Shown one piece after another: positions 24,562-31,794 of a DNA stretch of 64,000 nt; the first letter of the stretch is position 1; each line of letters begins with the position of its first letter. The notes beneath the pieces were generated by a model. It worked only from the letters and a program-made list of their open reading frames with translations, was not told the origin of the DNA and searched no databases. This DNA comes from Brevibacillus centrosporus (GTDB lineage Bacteria; Bacillota; Bacilli; Brevibacillales; Brevibacillaceae): assembly GCF_003710815.1 (NCBI RefSeq), contig NZ_RHHP01000026.1:1-64000 (forward strand), read 5' to 3'. The translations under genes were made by a program, and so were the position numbers.

Positions 24562-26814
24562 TTACTGGTCGTCGCCGTCCTCTTTTTTAACAATGACACC
24601 CTTGTTTTTGTCGATCCGATACCCGTATTTTGTAATCCAGTCCCGAATTGTTCGTTCGGCAATCGGTTTTCCAGTAGAAGAGAACCAATCTTGGAGGTCC
24701 TTGACTGATGGAGGCTCCCCCATATTGCAGTTGTTCACCGCGTCCTCGAACTCCTCAGCTTTGCTTCGACGATCCTTCTTGGCTGAATCTTTCCGCTTGT
24801 TCGTCGCCTTCTTCCACGCTGGAGCATCGCCCTCTGGCTCGATGTCCTTGAGGCTACCTACATCGTCTACGCGGTGGATTGGATACTGAAACCACATATT
24901 GACTGGCTCGAATTTTGGATACTCCCGCAGCGTGCCCTCCACCCGCCAAGCTGAGCGGATACGGACACTCTGAATTGCCTTTTTGATTTCTTCCTGGGCG
25001 GTTGCCAGCTGACCGAGGATCGCCCGTTTTGCATGGTCCTCCATCGCGCTGGCACTCAGCAGATCATCTTGTGATACATGGGTGTCCAGATAGTCTGGAT
25101 TGAATTTTTGGAAGAACCACTGATAGATAGCGCATGTTTCCTTGTTTTCCTCTTGTTTCAGCAAAGCTTCGGTTATATCCAGCTCCACGAGGTCAATCAG
25201 CGCGTCAGGGTCGCGTGCGAATACGCCGCTGCCGCTGGCCCGGTCCATTGACTTCTTGCCGCCCTGTGATCCCTTACTGTGATGGTGGCAATAGATCACG
25301 CTGGCTCCCAACTCCGTGGCAATTTTATCGAACTGGTTGGTGAAATGGGCCATTTGATCGGCGCTGTTCTCGTCACCCGTCAGGACCTTGTAGATTGGGT
25401 CGATTATGACGGCTATATACCCTTTCTTGGCCGCGCGCCGGATCAACTTTGGTGCCAGCTTGTCCATCGGTACGGACTTCCCACGCAGGTTCCAAATATC
25501 AATCATTCCTATGTTCCGCGGCTGGAGCCCCAGTGCCATGTACACGTCTCGGAAACGATGGAGGCAGCTCGCTCGGTCCAACTCGAGGTTAACGTACAGG
25601 ACCTTCCCCTGCGTGCATTGCCAGCCCATCCACTTGTCACCTTCAGCCAAGGCGATGGAGAGCTCAATCAGCGCGAACGACTTACCAGCCTTCGAAGGCC
25701 CGGCCATAAGCATCTTGTGACCCTGCCGCAGCACACCGTGAATCAATGGCGGCGCCAGAACCGGCATGTTCTCCCAAAAGTCCGTCAGGCTCTCTGGGTC
25801 CGGCAGATCGTCGTTGATGCCCTCAATCCATTCATTCCATTCGGCCCAACTGCTTTTCCCGATATTCGTATCAACAATGAATTGCTTTTTCCCATTCCGC
25901 TCAATACCCGGCATGCGTGAAAGCCGCGATGGATTCCGGTTTTGGTTGTCGATGTTCAGCCCGTTCTTTTTGCAGACGTTATAGAGGTAGTCCACTCGTT
26001 TGCGGTATTCGTCGTAGTTGGCCGCATCGATCCGCACAATAGCGTGGAGACTCTTGCCACCGCTGTACACCATGACGGCGATCGGCAACTCCAACTCACG
26101 CATGATGGCATTTTGCTTCTCGATGTCCATCGTGTCTGACTCCACGAGAGCGTAGCGGAACTCGGTCACATTTTCATTCTTGACGCCTTTGCCGTCCAGC
26201 GGGTTAAAGCGGATCCAAGCCCCTGCCGCAGGATCATAGTCTCCCAAGACTGCGCCTATATCACCGTTGCATTGGTTAAGCAGCTGGATTAGCTCGCCTG
26301 CAGTCCGATCCCATGCCCCTTTGGTGGGCAAATACTTACCTTCATCGTTTTGCCATGTGTCTGTCACATAGCCTACGTTTTCGGATGCTTCAAACAGCGT
26401 CTCCAGGTAAGTGGTCAGCTGCTGAACCGGGTTCCAGGCAGCTGGCTCGTGGATTTCCTTGCCTTCGATCCAGTTCTTGTCGACAACCACATACTCTCCG
26501 GCAGCAATCTCATCGTCCCAGCCAAGTTCCCGATCCTCACGATCCGAAAAACGCGGAACCCATCCGTTGTCCTTTGCCATTTGCGTGATGGTGGCTCCCG
26601 TTACCGGCGTGCCAGAACCTTCAAATGTCGTCCATTTCTTGAAGCACTCGCCCGGATGGTACCTGGCCCCGTCGCGCTTGCTCCATTCATCCCAGTCACT
26701 GGCTGTATATCCTTCATATTTCAGCGCCATGCCGACGTTAACCCATTCCTGATAGGTAAGGTAGGCTGGGTCGATGTAAGACAGCAGCGCAACGAGATCC
26801 AGTTTGTGTTCCAT
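24562..26814 (-). CDS. Primase-helicase fusion (PriCT/AEP-like plus RepA-type RecA ATPase)
   Basis: 750 residues from ATG 26814. Residues 1-75 match the PriCT-2-like domain (LLSYIDPAYLTYQEWVNVGM, WSKRDGARYHPGEC). Residues ~140-330 look like a primase core or its relic (MVYSGGKSLHAIVRID, NRNPSRLSRMPGI). Residues ~350-570 form a RepA/DnaB-like helicase: Walker A LMAGPSKAGKSFALIE, Walker B AVIIDPIYKVLTGDEN, sensor VIYCHHHSKG and DRASGSGVFARDPDALIDL. A C-terminal helix-turn-helix (SVKDLQDWFSSTGKPIAERT) follows. It should open and prime the origin just downstream. Confidence 0.9.
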   Translation of the reverse strand: MEHKLDLVALLSYIDPAYLTYQEWVNVGMALKYEGYTASDWDEWSKRDGARYHPGECFKKWTTFEGSGTPVTGATITQMAKDNGWVPRFSDREDRELGWDDEIAAGEYVVVDKNWIEGKEIHEPAAWNPVQQLTTYLETLFEASENVGYVTDTWQNDEGKYLPTKGAWDRTAGELIQLLNQCNGDIGAVLGDYDPAAGAWIRFNPLDGKGVKNENVTEFRYALVESDTMDIEKQNAIMRELELPIAVMVYSGGKSLHAIVRIDAANYDEYRKRVDYLYNVCKKNGLNIDNQNRNPSRLSRMPGIERNGKKQFIVDTNIGKSSWAEWNEWIEGINDDLPDPESLTDFWENMPVLAPPLIHGVLRQGHKMLMAGPSKAGKSFALIELSIALAEGDKWMGWQCTQGKVLYVNLELDRASCLHRFRDVYMALGLQPRNIGMIDIWNLRGKSVPMDKLAPKLIRRAAKKGYIAVIIDPIYKVLTGDENSADQMAHFTNQFDKIATELGASVIYCHHHSKGSQGGKKSMDRASGSGVFARDPDALIDLVELDITEALLKQEENKETCAIYQWFFQKFNPDYLDTHVSQDDLLSASAMEDHAKRAILGQLATAQEEIKKAIQSVRIRSAWRVEGTLREYPKFEPVNMWFQYPIHRVDDVGSLKDIEPEGDAPAWKKATNKRKDSAKKDRRSKAEEFEDAVNNCNMGEPPSVKDLQDWFSSTGKPIAERTIRDWITKYGYRIDKNKGVIVKKEDGDDQ

Positions 26815-26824
26815 CGATTTCAAC

Positions 26825-27040
26825 TCACTTTCTGATTTGTTGCATTTCTTTTACCAATCTGAGTCTTGATTCGAATACCAACCTAGCCGATTTGTAATCC
26901 TTTCCGATAACGCCAATTTCACATGAACACCTACATAAGGCATACTTGTCTTTGTCTTCTCGATAAAGGCTGATGTAATGGACACTTCTATCGCCATCAG
27001 AATCGATGTATTCAACGATATCGCCTGGATTGAATTTCAT
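26825..27040 (-). CDS. Small phage protein with SH3/Tudor-like strand pattern
   Basis: 71 residues from ATG 27040 (AAGGAG 7 nt upstream); a longer frame to 27115 overlaps the neighbour. It opens KFNPGDIVEYIDSDGDRSV and has one Cys pair (CRCSCEIGVIG) and a charged terminal helix. The F-x-PGDxV opening suits a small beta barrel. Function unknown; it lies directly before the primase-helicase gene. Confidence 0.72.
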   Translation of the reverse strand: MKFNPGDIVEYIDSDGDRSVHYISLYREDKDKYALCRCSCEIGVIGKDYKSARLVFESRLRLVKEMQQIRK

Positions 27041-27075
27041 AAGAATTCTCCTTGTCACCCGTAATGTTTTGATAA

Positions 27076-27264
27076 TTACTCTTTCATTTCGAGAACTGCC
27101 GCGACTTCGGAACATACGATAAATCCTCTCAAATGCCCGTTGTCATCTGTGATAGAGAGCGTAGCACCCTCTTTTGTTGACATGTTGCGAAAAAACTCAT
27201 CCACTGTCGCCGTTCCCTCATTTATGACCTTGTAGCCGCTTTTCAAAATGATCGTTACAGCCAT
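27076..27264 (-). CDS. Small phage protein
   Basis: 62 residues (TIILKSGYKVINEGTATV then SITDDNGHLRGFIVCSEVAA). Two beta-hairpins separated by an acidic helix are predicted from the pattern; it reads like a minimal sheet protein. AAAGGGAG precedes ATG 27264, and a leader-repeat copy lies just upstream. No family recognised. Confidence 0.72.
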   Translation of the reverse strand: MAVTIILKSGYKVINEGTATVDEFFRNMSTKEGATLSITDDNGHLRGFIVCSEVAAVLEMKE

Positions 27265-27276
27265 CTACTCGCTCCC

Positions 27277-27302
27277 TTTACAAATCGATTGTTTTGTTAA
27301 TC
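27277..27302 (-). repeat. Leader repeat copy 2
   Basis: The minus strand reads GATTAACAAAACAATCGATT then TGTAAA, and leads into the ribosome site of the 62-residue gene. The stop codon of the upstream gene is contained in it. Copies at 22043-22065, 27495-27518 and, shortened, 28462-28479 hold the same position relative to small genes, which suggests a spreading expression cassette or translation leader. Confidence 0.7.
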
Positions 27303-27479
27303 AATTCTCTCCCAAACAACTTGGATGGTGTTCCACATCCACTCTTCAAATGCTTCCTGAACCACTTTCTCTTGCTTTTCTGGTGACAGGCCATCCAACT
27401 CCACGTCGTCAATTTCAACGATTTCCTCCTGCTTACTGCCAACAAGACCCGTTGACACCGAAAACAAGAATTTCGCCAT
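27297..27479 (-). CDS. Small acidic phage protein
   Basis: 60 residues (KFLFSVSTGLVGSKQEEIVE, then DDVELDGLSPEKQEKVVQEA). It looks like a strand pair followed by an acidic amphipathic helix with three Trp or Val anchors at the end. ATG 27479 has GGAGGCGATTTTT upstream. Unknown function. Confidence 0.72.
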   Translation of the reverse strand: MAKFLFSVSTGLVGSKQEEIVEIDDVELDGLSPEKQEKVVQEAFEEWMWNTIQVVWERID

Positions 27480-27494
27480 AAAAATCGCCTCCTA

Positions 27495-27518
27495 CTTTAC
27501 AAATCGTGTGTTGTGTGA
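27495..27518 (-). repeat. Leader repeat copy 3
   Basis: Minus strand GTCACACAACACACGATTTG then TAAA, directly before GTAGGAGG of the 60-residue gene. It shares CGATTTGTAAA with copy 2 and CACACAACA with copy 1. Confidence 0.65.
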
Positions 27519-27523
27519 CACGT

Positions 27524-27784
27524 TTATCGCTTTCCCTTTCCCCAACATTTCATGATGGGTTCCACTCTTATGGAAGCGTATGGAACTGGTTCATAATAAG
27601 GCGGTTCGTAATAATCACCCTCTTGGATCAATTCGTCCTCTCCTTGTTCCATATAACCCCGCAAATGTTCCATACCTTCTCGATAAAAGGAACCTATCGA
27701 ATAATATCCGCGCTTTGTGCCGTCGCACCAGTAATGACCGCCCCAACCGTCCTCTGATATATGTCTCAACTGACCCACCCCCAT
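27524..27784 (-). CDS. Small phage protein rich in Tyr, Gly and Glu
   Basis: 86 residues (ISEDGWGGHYWCDGTKRGYY, then EGDYYEPPYYEPVPYASIRV). The aromatic and Pro-rich C-terminal part is probably disordered or sticky. ATG 27784 has no clear ribosome site, whereas TTG 27769 has GGGGGTGG 5 nt upstream and may be the real start, giving 81 residues. Function unknown. Confidence 0.65.
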   Translation of the reverse strand: MGVGQLRHISEDGWGGHYWCDGTKRGYYSIGSFYREGMEHLRGYMEQGEDELIQEGDYYEPPYYEPVPYASIRVEPIMKCWGKGKR

Positions 27785-27804
27785 TTATCTAAATTACCGT
27801 TTTG

Positions 27805-27915
27805 CTACGCAACCCAATGATAGACAAGCGCCCCCAGCCCAACTACAGCTGCAGCACCAATCCCGACGACTGTCCAAACAAGAATGACCGCTCCGTTTAC
27901 ACCCGCAGAGTACAA
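27805..27915 (-). CDS. 36-residue single-pass membrane protein
   Basis: TTG 27915 has GGAGAAGGGGG 7 nt upstream. After MYSAGVNGA comes one long hydrophobic helix (VILVWTVVGIGAAAVVGLGA) and a short LVYHWVA tail. It fills the gap between two real genes with correct spacing. Small membrane proteins of this kind in early phage operons can be toxins, superinfection factors or membrane anchors; I cannot tell which. Confidence 0.55.
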   Translation of the reverse strand: MYSAGVNGAVILVWTVVGIGAAAVVGLGALVYHWVA

Positions 27916-27932
27916 TTTGATGCCCCCTTCTC

Positions 27933-28259
27933 CTAAAGTGCTGTTTGATTATGTCTAAATTGATATTGCCAATCCGCAATAAGATTTTTGGATTCTTTGC
28001 CGATTGAATATAAAGTCGGCATTTGAATGAACTTTTCTTCAGATTCAAAGAAGCTCTTGTCTTTACCAAATACAGTGTAGTGCACAGGGATGTCCCCTTC
28101 GCCTCCGAGCTTATAAGCCTTTTCCTTGGTGTATAGTCCTGCTCGTTGTAGGATTGCAGTGTACCCGCCGCCGTTCGTCCCCCAGAACAGATGAACATCG
28201 CCACCGAACAGCATATCTTTGTGTCTTGTAGTTAAGATCAAATACTCTTTTTCCTCCAC
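27933..28259 (-). CDS. Phage protein of unknown function
   Basis: 108 residues. The N-terminal half is a beta-sheet pattern with KEYLILTTRHKDMLFGGDVH and LFWGTNGGGYTAILQRAG; GTNGGGYT and GLYTKEKA are repeated elements of small phage proteins. The C-terminal half is mixed. ATG 28259 follows a GGAGGGG site. Not recognised further. Confidence 0.72.
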   Translation of the reverse strand: MEEKEYLILTTRHKDMLFGGDVHLFWGTNGGGYTAILQRAGLYTKEKAYKLGGEGDIPVHYTVFGKDKSFFESEEKFIQMPTLYSIGKESKNLIADWQYQFRHNQTAL

Positions 28260-28286
28260 GATAACCCCTCCATTTTTGCTTAATAA

Positions 28287-28442
28287 CTATTTTGTTAAAA
28301 CGTGATCATCGTACTTGGAATCTTCTCTTTCCAAATCCTCGATCTTTTTGCCTTCTGCAATCTCAGCGCATGGATCGCAAATGTCAGTGTAGAAACTTTT
28401 ATAATGATCAAATGACTTTCCGCAATTTACGCAAATACTCAT
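28287..28442 (-). CDS. Small zinc-ribbon-like phage protein
   Basis: 51 residues from ATG 28442 (AGGAGG 7 nt upstream); an extension to 28487 would overlap the leader repeat. CVNCGKSF near the start and CDPCAEIAEGKK form a CxxC-N15-CxxC metal site. The remainder is charged. Typical of tiny phage zinc proteins that bind host factors or nucleic acid; target unknown. Confidence 0.75.
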   Translation of the reverse strand: MSICVNCGKSFDHYKSFYTDICDPCAEIAEGKKIEDLEREDSKYDDHVLTK

Positions 28443-28461
28443 GTCCGTTCCTCCTATTCTC

Positions 28462-28479
28462 TTTACACATTTTGTTAAA
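28462..28479 (-). repeat. Leader repeat copy 4 (short)
   Basis: Minus strand TTTAACAAAATGTGTAAA before the AGGAGG of the 51-residue zinc-ribbon gene. It keeps the AACAAAA and TGTAAA ends of the longer copies. Confidence 0.45.
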
Positions 28480-28495
28480 TAAAACACACGTTCTC

Positions 28496-28532
28496 TGACA
28501 AACAGTTGTCATGATTAAAATGCTATTATATT
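28496..28532 (+). promoter_or_regulatory. Rightward promoter with TGACAA-N4-TTGTCA operator
   Basis: TTGTCA (28506-28511) and TATATT (28527-28532) form a sigma-A-like pair with a short 15-nt spacer. TTGTCA is also the right arm of a perfect inverted repeat, TGACAA-ACAG-TTGTCA (28496-28511), so a regulator bound there would block the -35. It stands before the only rightward gene in the leftward early operon. Confidence 0.5.
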
Positions 28533-28565
28533 TAGAAACTACTATCTTGTTAGGAGTGAATATCC

Positions 28566-28748
28566 GTGTTCATGACCTTATATCTTTGTCAGGTTTGTAA
28601 AAAACACTTTGCCATTGAAGGTGCCGATTATCACACAACCAATTACTGTCCTGGTTGCCCATTCTGTGAATCTAGTGACGATGTATTAGAAAAATCAATT
28701 GGTACACTTGCCGTACTTCATGAATTGCACCAGGATGAAGTGGAGTGA
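28566..28748 (+). CDS. Cys-rich small protein on the opposite strand (moron candidate)
   Basis: 60 residues from GTG 28566 with TTAGGAG 8 nt upstream. CQVCKKHF at the start and CPGCPFCESS further on form a zinc-ribbon-like pair, followed by a helix ending in HELHQDEVE. All other genes from 36,832 to 1 run leftward, so this one needs its own promoter, and a suitable one with a palindrome is present. It may be expressed during lysogeny. Target unknown. Confidence 0.72.
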   Translation: MFMTLYLCQVCKKHFAIEGADYHTTNYCPGCPFCESSDDVLEKSIGTLAVLHELHQDEVE

Positions 28749-28751
28749 TAA

Positions 28752-28904
28752 TTAGGCATCCACATCGCCCTCAGAGCATCCCTCTCCATCTGGATCAGGG
28801 ATGTTTTTGGCGCATCTATCGCACCAATAATCCCCGTGATGATACATTTCAAATCTGACTCCGCAACAAGCACAATTGTTAAAAATCCTCACTAAACCTT
28901 CCAT
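28752..28904 (-). CDS. 50-residue zinc-finger-like phage protein
   Basis: ATG 28904 follows AAGGAGTGGGACA. The protein contains CACCGVRFEMYHHGDYWCDR with a further Cys (CDRCAKN), a CxxC-N13-CxxC metal site, and an acidic tail (PDPDGEGCSEGDV). It converges with the rightward Cys-rich gene, ending 4 nt from it. It is too short for most gene finders. Function unknown. Confidence 0.75.
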   Translation of the reverse strand: MEGLVRIFNNCACCGVRFEMYHHGDYWCDRCAKNIPDPDGEGCSEGDVDA

Positions 28905-28915
28905 TGTCCCACTCC

Positions 28916-29083
28916 TTACTGTGTCAAACGAAACCTGTCTCTATTAAGTCCATAAGCCCCACGCCTCGGATGAGCAATCATAATAGTCTCGTGGTTTATA
29001 GCTAAGATGTCGTATACTGCTCCGACATCTAGCAGCCACTCATAGCCAGCATTATCAGTACACTTCGCTTTTATTTTGATCAC
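28916..29083 (-). CDS. 55-residue basic phage protein
   Basis: GTG 29083 lies within the end of the upstream gene, with AAAGG 12 nt before it. The sequence is MIKIKAKCTDNAGYEWLLDV followed by a strand-rich middle and RRGAYGLNRDRFRL. It looks like a small beta barrel. It fits exactly between two genes, and its coding frame is open across the whole gap. No family recognised. Confidence 0.68.
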   Translation of the reverse strand: MIKIKAKCTDNAGYEWLLDVGAVYDILAINHETIMIAHPRRGAYGLNRDRFRLTQ

Positions 29084-29534
29084 TGCATTCAACAACCTTT
29101 CCAGGCATGACGTTCGCTAAATCCAGATCGGGTTTCACAAAATTTCTTAATTGCTCAAACGCTGCGTCAGCTTGTTTTGCAGATTTTAAGTGTTCGATAG
29201 CGTCCACCCCACTAAACCAAGTGAAGAAACACTCTCCCTTGTAGTACCATTTCGTGATAACACTGCCGATTGGCTTCCAGTAAGCGCCGGCATTTTCCCA
29301 CTTTATCGTGAGCTTTCTATATTCCAGAGCAGCTTCATTATGCTTCGCTTCCTCTGACTTATTAGCTAATAATTTTCGTTCGTGATCATCGATTAGTCTT
29401 CGAAGTTTCGAAATGCGATCCTCACGAAAATCAGCACATGGGTTGTTCTCGAGATATCCAAGGTACAATTTCATCTCGTCATAGTCCAGCAACCCCTGGA
29501 CATACTTCCCTTGTAAATCTTTTATATCTGGCAT
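29055..29534 (-). CDS. Phage protein of unknown function
   Basis: 159 residues from ATG 29534 (MPDIKDLQGKYVQGLL), where GGGG lies 8 nt upstream; starts at 29555 or 29591 are possible but lack a ribosome site. Residues 35-70 are a charged helix, followed by TIKWENAGAYWKP-like strands (KLTIKWENAGAYWKPIGSVI), a WF-rich stretch and a Lys/Ala helix. It follows the SF2 helicase gene. Not recognised. Confidence 0.68.
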   Translation of the reverse strand: MPDIKDLQGKYVQGLLDYDEMKLYLGYLENNPCADFREDRISKLRRLIDDHERKLLANKSEEAKHNEAALEYRKLTIKWENAGAYWKPIGSVITKWYYKGECFFTWFSGVDAIEHLKSAKQADAAFEQLRNFVKPDLDLANVMPGKVVECSDQNKSEVY

Positions 29535-29580
29535 ATAGAACGCCCCATTTAACATAATTGAGCGTTTGTATCCTATATGG

Positions 29581-31161
29581 TTACTCCCCACGGTACTCCT
29601 TCGGATTTACACCAGTCGGCACGCGCCATCCATTAGCTGCGATGCGATCAATCAGACGTTTTGCATTTTCAAACGACCAAGTTCCGACGTGATCAAATCC
29701 GTACTTTTCTAAGAGACGAATCTGCTTCGGAGTGGTCAGCCCTTCTTCTCGACGCTTGTCCAGCCTTTCCAGAAGCTTCGTAGCTTTACCAGCATTGTCG
29801 ATTTCATCAGGAAGAATGCCGAGCTTTTCGAGCGTTTTGATCTGTTTATCACTTGGTGGTGCCATCTCCCATCCAAACGAGGGCACATAGCCCGCCAGAT
29901 CCTCCGCCTGGATACTCATTTCAAATTGCAGCGGATCGACCAGAGCGCGTTTACGTTTCTTCATTTCAGCAAGCTGTTTGGCCAGTGCTTCCTCACGCTG
30001 TGCGATCACGTCTTCCGCCGCCTGCTTCTCGACAGCTTCGAGGTCCAGCGGGATACCAGCCTCCTCGATCTGCTTGGTCATAGCCTTGGCGATTTCCTCG
30101 TTCTCGGCAATCAGATGCGCGGGATGGCAAAGCTCGTGCCGTTCGGTATGCCACAAGAAATCTAGCAATAGCAATTCAGTTTTTCCGGGATGAAGCCGGG
30201 TACCACGCCCGACCATCTGACTGTACAAACTGCGAACCTTCGTAGGCCGCAGGACAACTACGCAATCCACGCTAGGGCAGTCCCAGCCCTCCGTGAGCAA
30301 CATCGAGTTGCAAAGGACATTGTATTTGCCCTTGTCGAAGTCTTCCAAAATCTGTGCTCGGTCCTGCGACTCGCCGTTTACCTCTGCTGCTCTAAATCCA
30401 TAAGAATTCAAAATGTTCGTGAATTTCTGACTGGTTTTTACCAGAGGCAAAAATACAACGATCTTCCTATCTTGAGCAACACGCCACATTTCTGCTGCGA
30501 TCGATTCAAGGTACGGATCCAAAGCGGTACCCAGGTCGCTATTTTTGAAATCGCCCGCCTGCTGTCCAACTGCTGACAAGTCCAGCTGCAGAGGGATGGT
30601 CAGGGCTTTGATCGGACTGAGATAGCCTTCTTTGATCGCTTTTGGCAACGTATACTCAAAAGCCAGGCTTTCAAAATAGGAGCCGAGATTCCGCATGTCG
30701 CCGCGGTCCGGCGTGGCCGTCACACCCAGGACGTTAGCTGATTTAAAATATTGCAGCACGCGCTGGTAGCCATCGGATATGCAATGGTGCGCCTCGTCGA
30801 TGATGATCGTGTCAAAATGGTCAGGTGTAAATTGCTCAAGGCGCTTCGGCCGCTGCAAAGTTTGTACGCTGCCCACGACAACGCGATACCAACTACCGAT
30901 CGATGTTTGTTCCGCCTTCTCAGTTGCGCACCCGAGTCCTGTCGACTTGGCGAGCTTATCGGCCGCCTGATCCAGTAGCTCACCTCGGTGGGCAAGGACG
31001 AGCAAACGCTCGCCCAGCCTTACCCGATCTTCGATAACCTTTGAAAAAACGATTGTTTTTCCGCATCCAGTCGGTAGGACCAGGAGCGTCTTTTTCACGC
31101 CACTTTTCCATTCGTTCTGAATAGAGTCCCGCGCGGCTTGCTGGTATGGTCTAAGCTCCAT
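29581..31161 (-). CDS. SF2 DEAD/DEAH-box helicase
   Basis: 526 residues. Motif I is VLPTGCGKTIVFSKV, motif II IIIDEAHHC, motif III VTATPDRGD, motif V LLTEGWDCPSVDCVVVLRPT and motif VI QMVGRGTRLHPGK. It belongs to the phage group related to type III restriction R subunits and UvsW. The C-terminal third has a helical domain repeated as LEKLGILPDE and LEKYGFDHVG. It probably remodels forks or recombination intermediates alongside the Sak4-like ATPase. Confidence 0.93.
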   Translation of the reverse strand: MELRPYQQAARDSIQNEWKSGVKKTLLVLPTGCGKTIVFSKVIEDRVRLGERLLVLAHRGELLDQAADKLAKSTGLGCATEKAEQTSIGSWYRVVVGSVQTLQRPKRLEQFTPDHFDTIIIDEAHHCISDGYQRVLQYFKSANVLGVTATPDRGDMRNLGSYFESLAFEYTLPKAIKEGYLSPIKALTIPLQLDLSAVGQQAGDFKNSDLGTALDPYLESIAAEMWRVAQDRKIVVFLPLVKTSQKFTNILNSYGFRAAEVNGESQDRAQILEDFDKGKYNVLCNSMLLTEGWDCPSVDCVVVLRPTKVRSLYSQMVGRGTRLHPGKTELLLLDFLWHTERHELCHPAHLIAENEEIAKAMTKQIEEAGIPLDLEAVEKQAAEDVIAQREEALAKQLAEMKKRKRALVDPLQFEMSIQAEDLAGYVPSFGWEMAPPSDKQIKTLEKLGILPDEIDNAGKATKLLERLDKRREEGLTTPKQIRLLEKYGFDHVGTWSFENAKRLIDRIAANGWRVPTGVNPKEYRGE

Positions 31162-31170
31162 GTTCTCCTC

Positions 31171-31776
31171 CTAAAACTGGCCCGGAGTGAATCCGCCGCC
31201 TTGCTGTTGTCCGCCCGTTGGAAACGGGGCTTGATACTGCTGTTGTTGTTGCTGCTGATATGCCTGTTGCTGCGGTTGCTGAAAGCTTTGCTGTGGCTGT
31301 TGGTTATATTGTGAAGCCTGATTGTATTGCGGCTGTTGCTGCTGTACAGGCAGGTCATCGTAAGGATAGAAGTTTTTGACTTGGTTGTTCGAACGGTCCT
31401 CACCGTTATGCTTGTAGTTCCGCACTTCCAGCTTCAAACGCCCTTTACGACCCAGGACGGCCGCCCAGTTCATTCTCAAAGGCTCACCTTTTTTCTTCAA
31501 TCCAATGCCCGCAAAGAAGTTGGACAGCAGTCCTTCCGTCTTACTGTGCAGGAACAAGTTATGGAAAACCACGATGTCGCCATGCTCCGGTGAGTGAACA
31601 GTGATCTCCAACTTCGCCTGGTTGCAAGGTGGCATTTTGTCGCTTCCGGCGAATCGAGCACGTTCAAATTTTGTGACTGTAAAATTGTAGTCACCGGCAG
31701 GGAGTAGTACGAACCCCCCGCCACCATCCTTTTGAATCTCGTCATCCCAACCCAGTTCTCTCTCCATTTGGCTCAT
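31171..31776 (-). CDS. DUF669 protein, likely ssDNA-binding, with Gln-rich tail
   Basis: 201 residues. Residues 1-130 are DUF669: WDDEIQKDGGGGFVLLPAGD, YNFTVTKFERARF, then ITVHSPEHGDIVVFHNLFLH and WAAVLGRKGRLKLEV. The last 65 residues are mostly Gln, Tyr and Pro and end in GGGFTPGQF. A folded domain plus a disordered tail and conserved tip is the build of single-strand binding proteins. It lies between the Sak4-like ATPase and the helicase, where a phage SSB would be expected. Confidence 0.82.
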   Translation of the reverse strand: MSQMERELGWDDEIQKDGGGGFVLLPAGDYNFTVTKFERARFAGSDKMPPCNQAKLEITVHSPEHGDIVVFHNLFLHSKTEGLLSNFFAGIGLKKKGEPLRMNWAAVLGRKGRLKLEVRNYKHNGEDRSNNQVKNFYPYDDLPVQQQQPQYNQASQYNQQPQQSFQQPQQQAYQQQQQQQYQAPFPTGGQQQGGGFTPGQF

Positions 31777-31794
31777 GTGTAATTCCTCCCGTTG

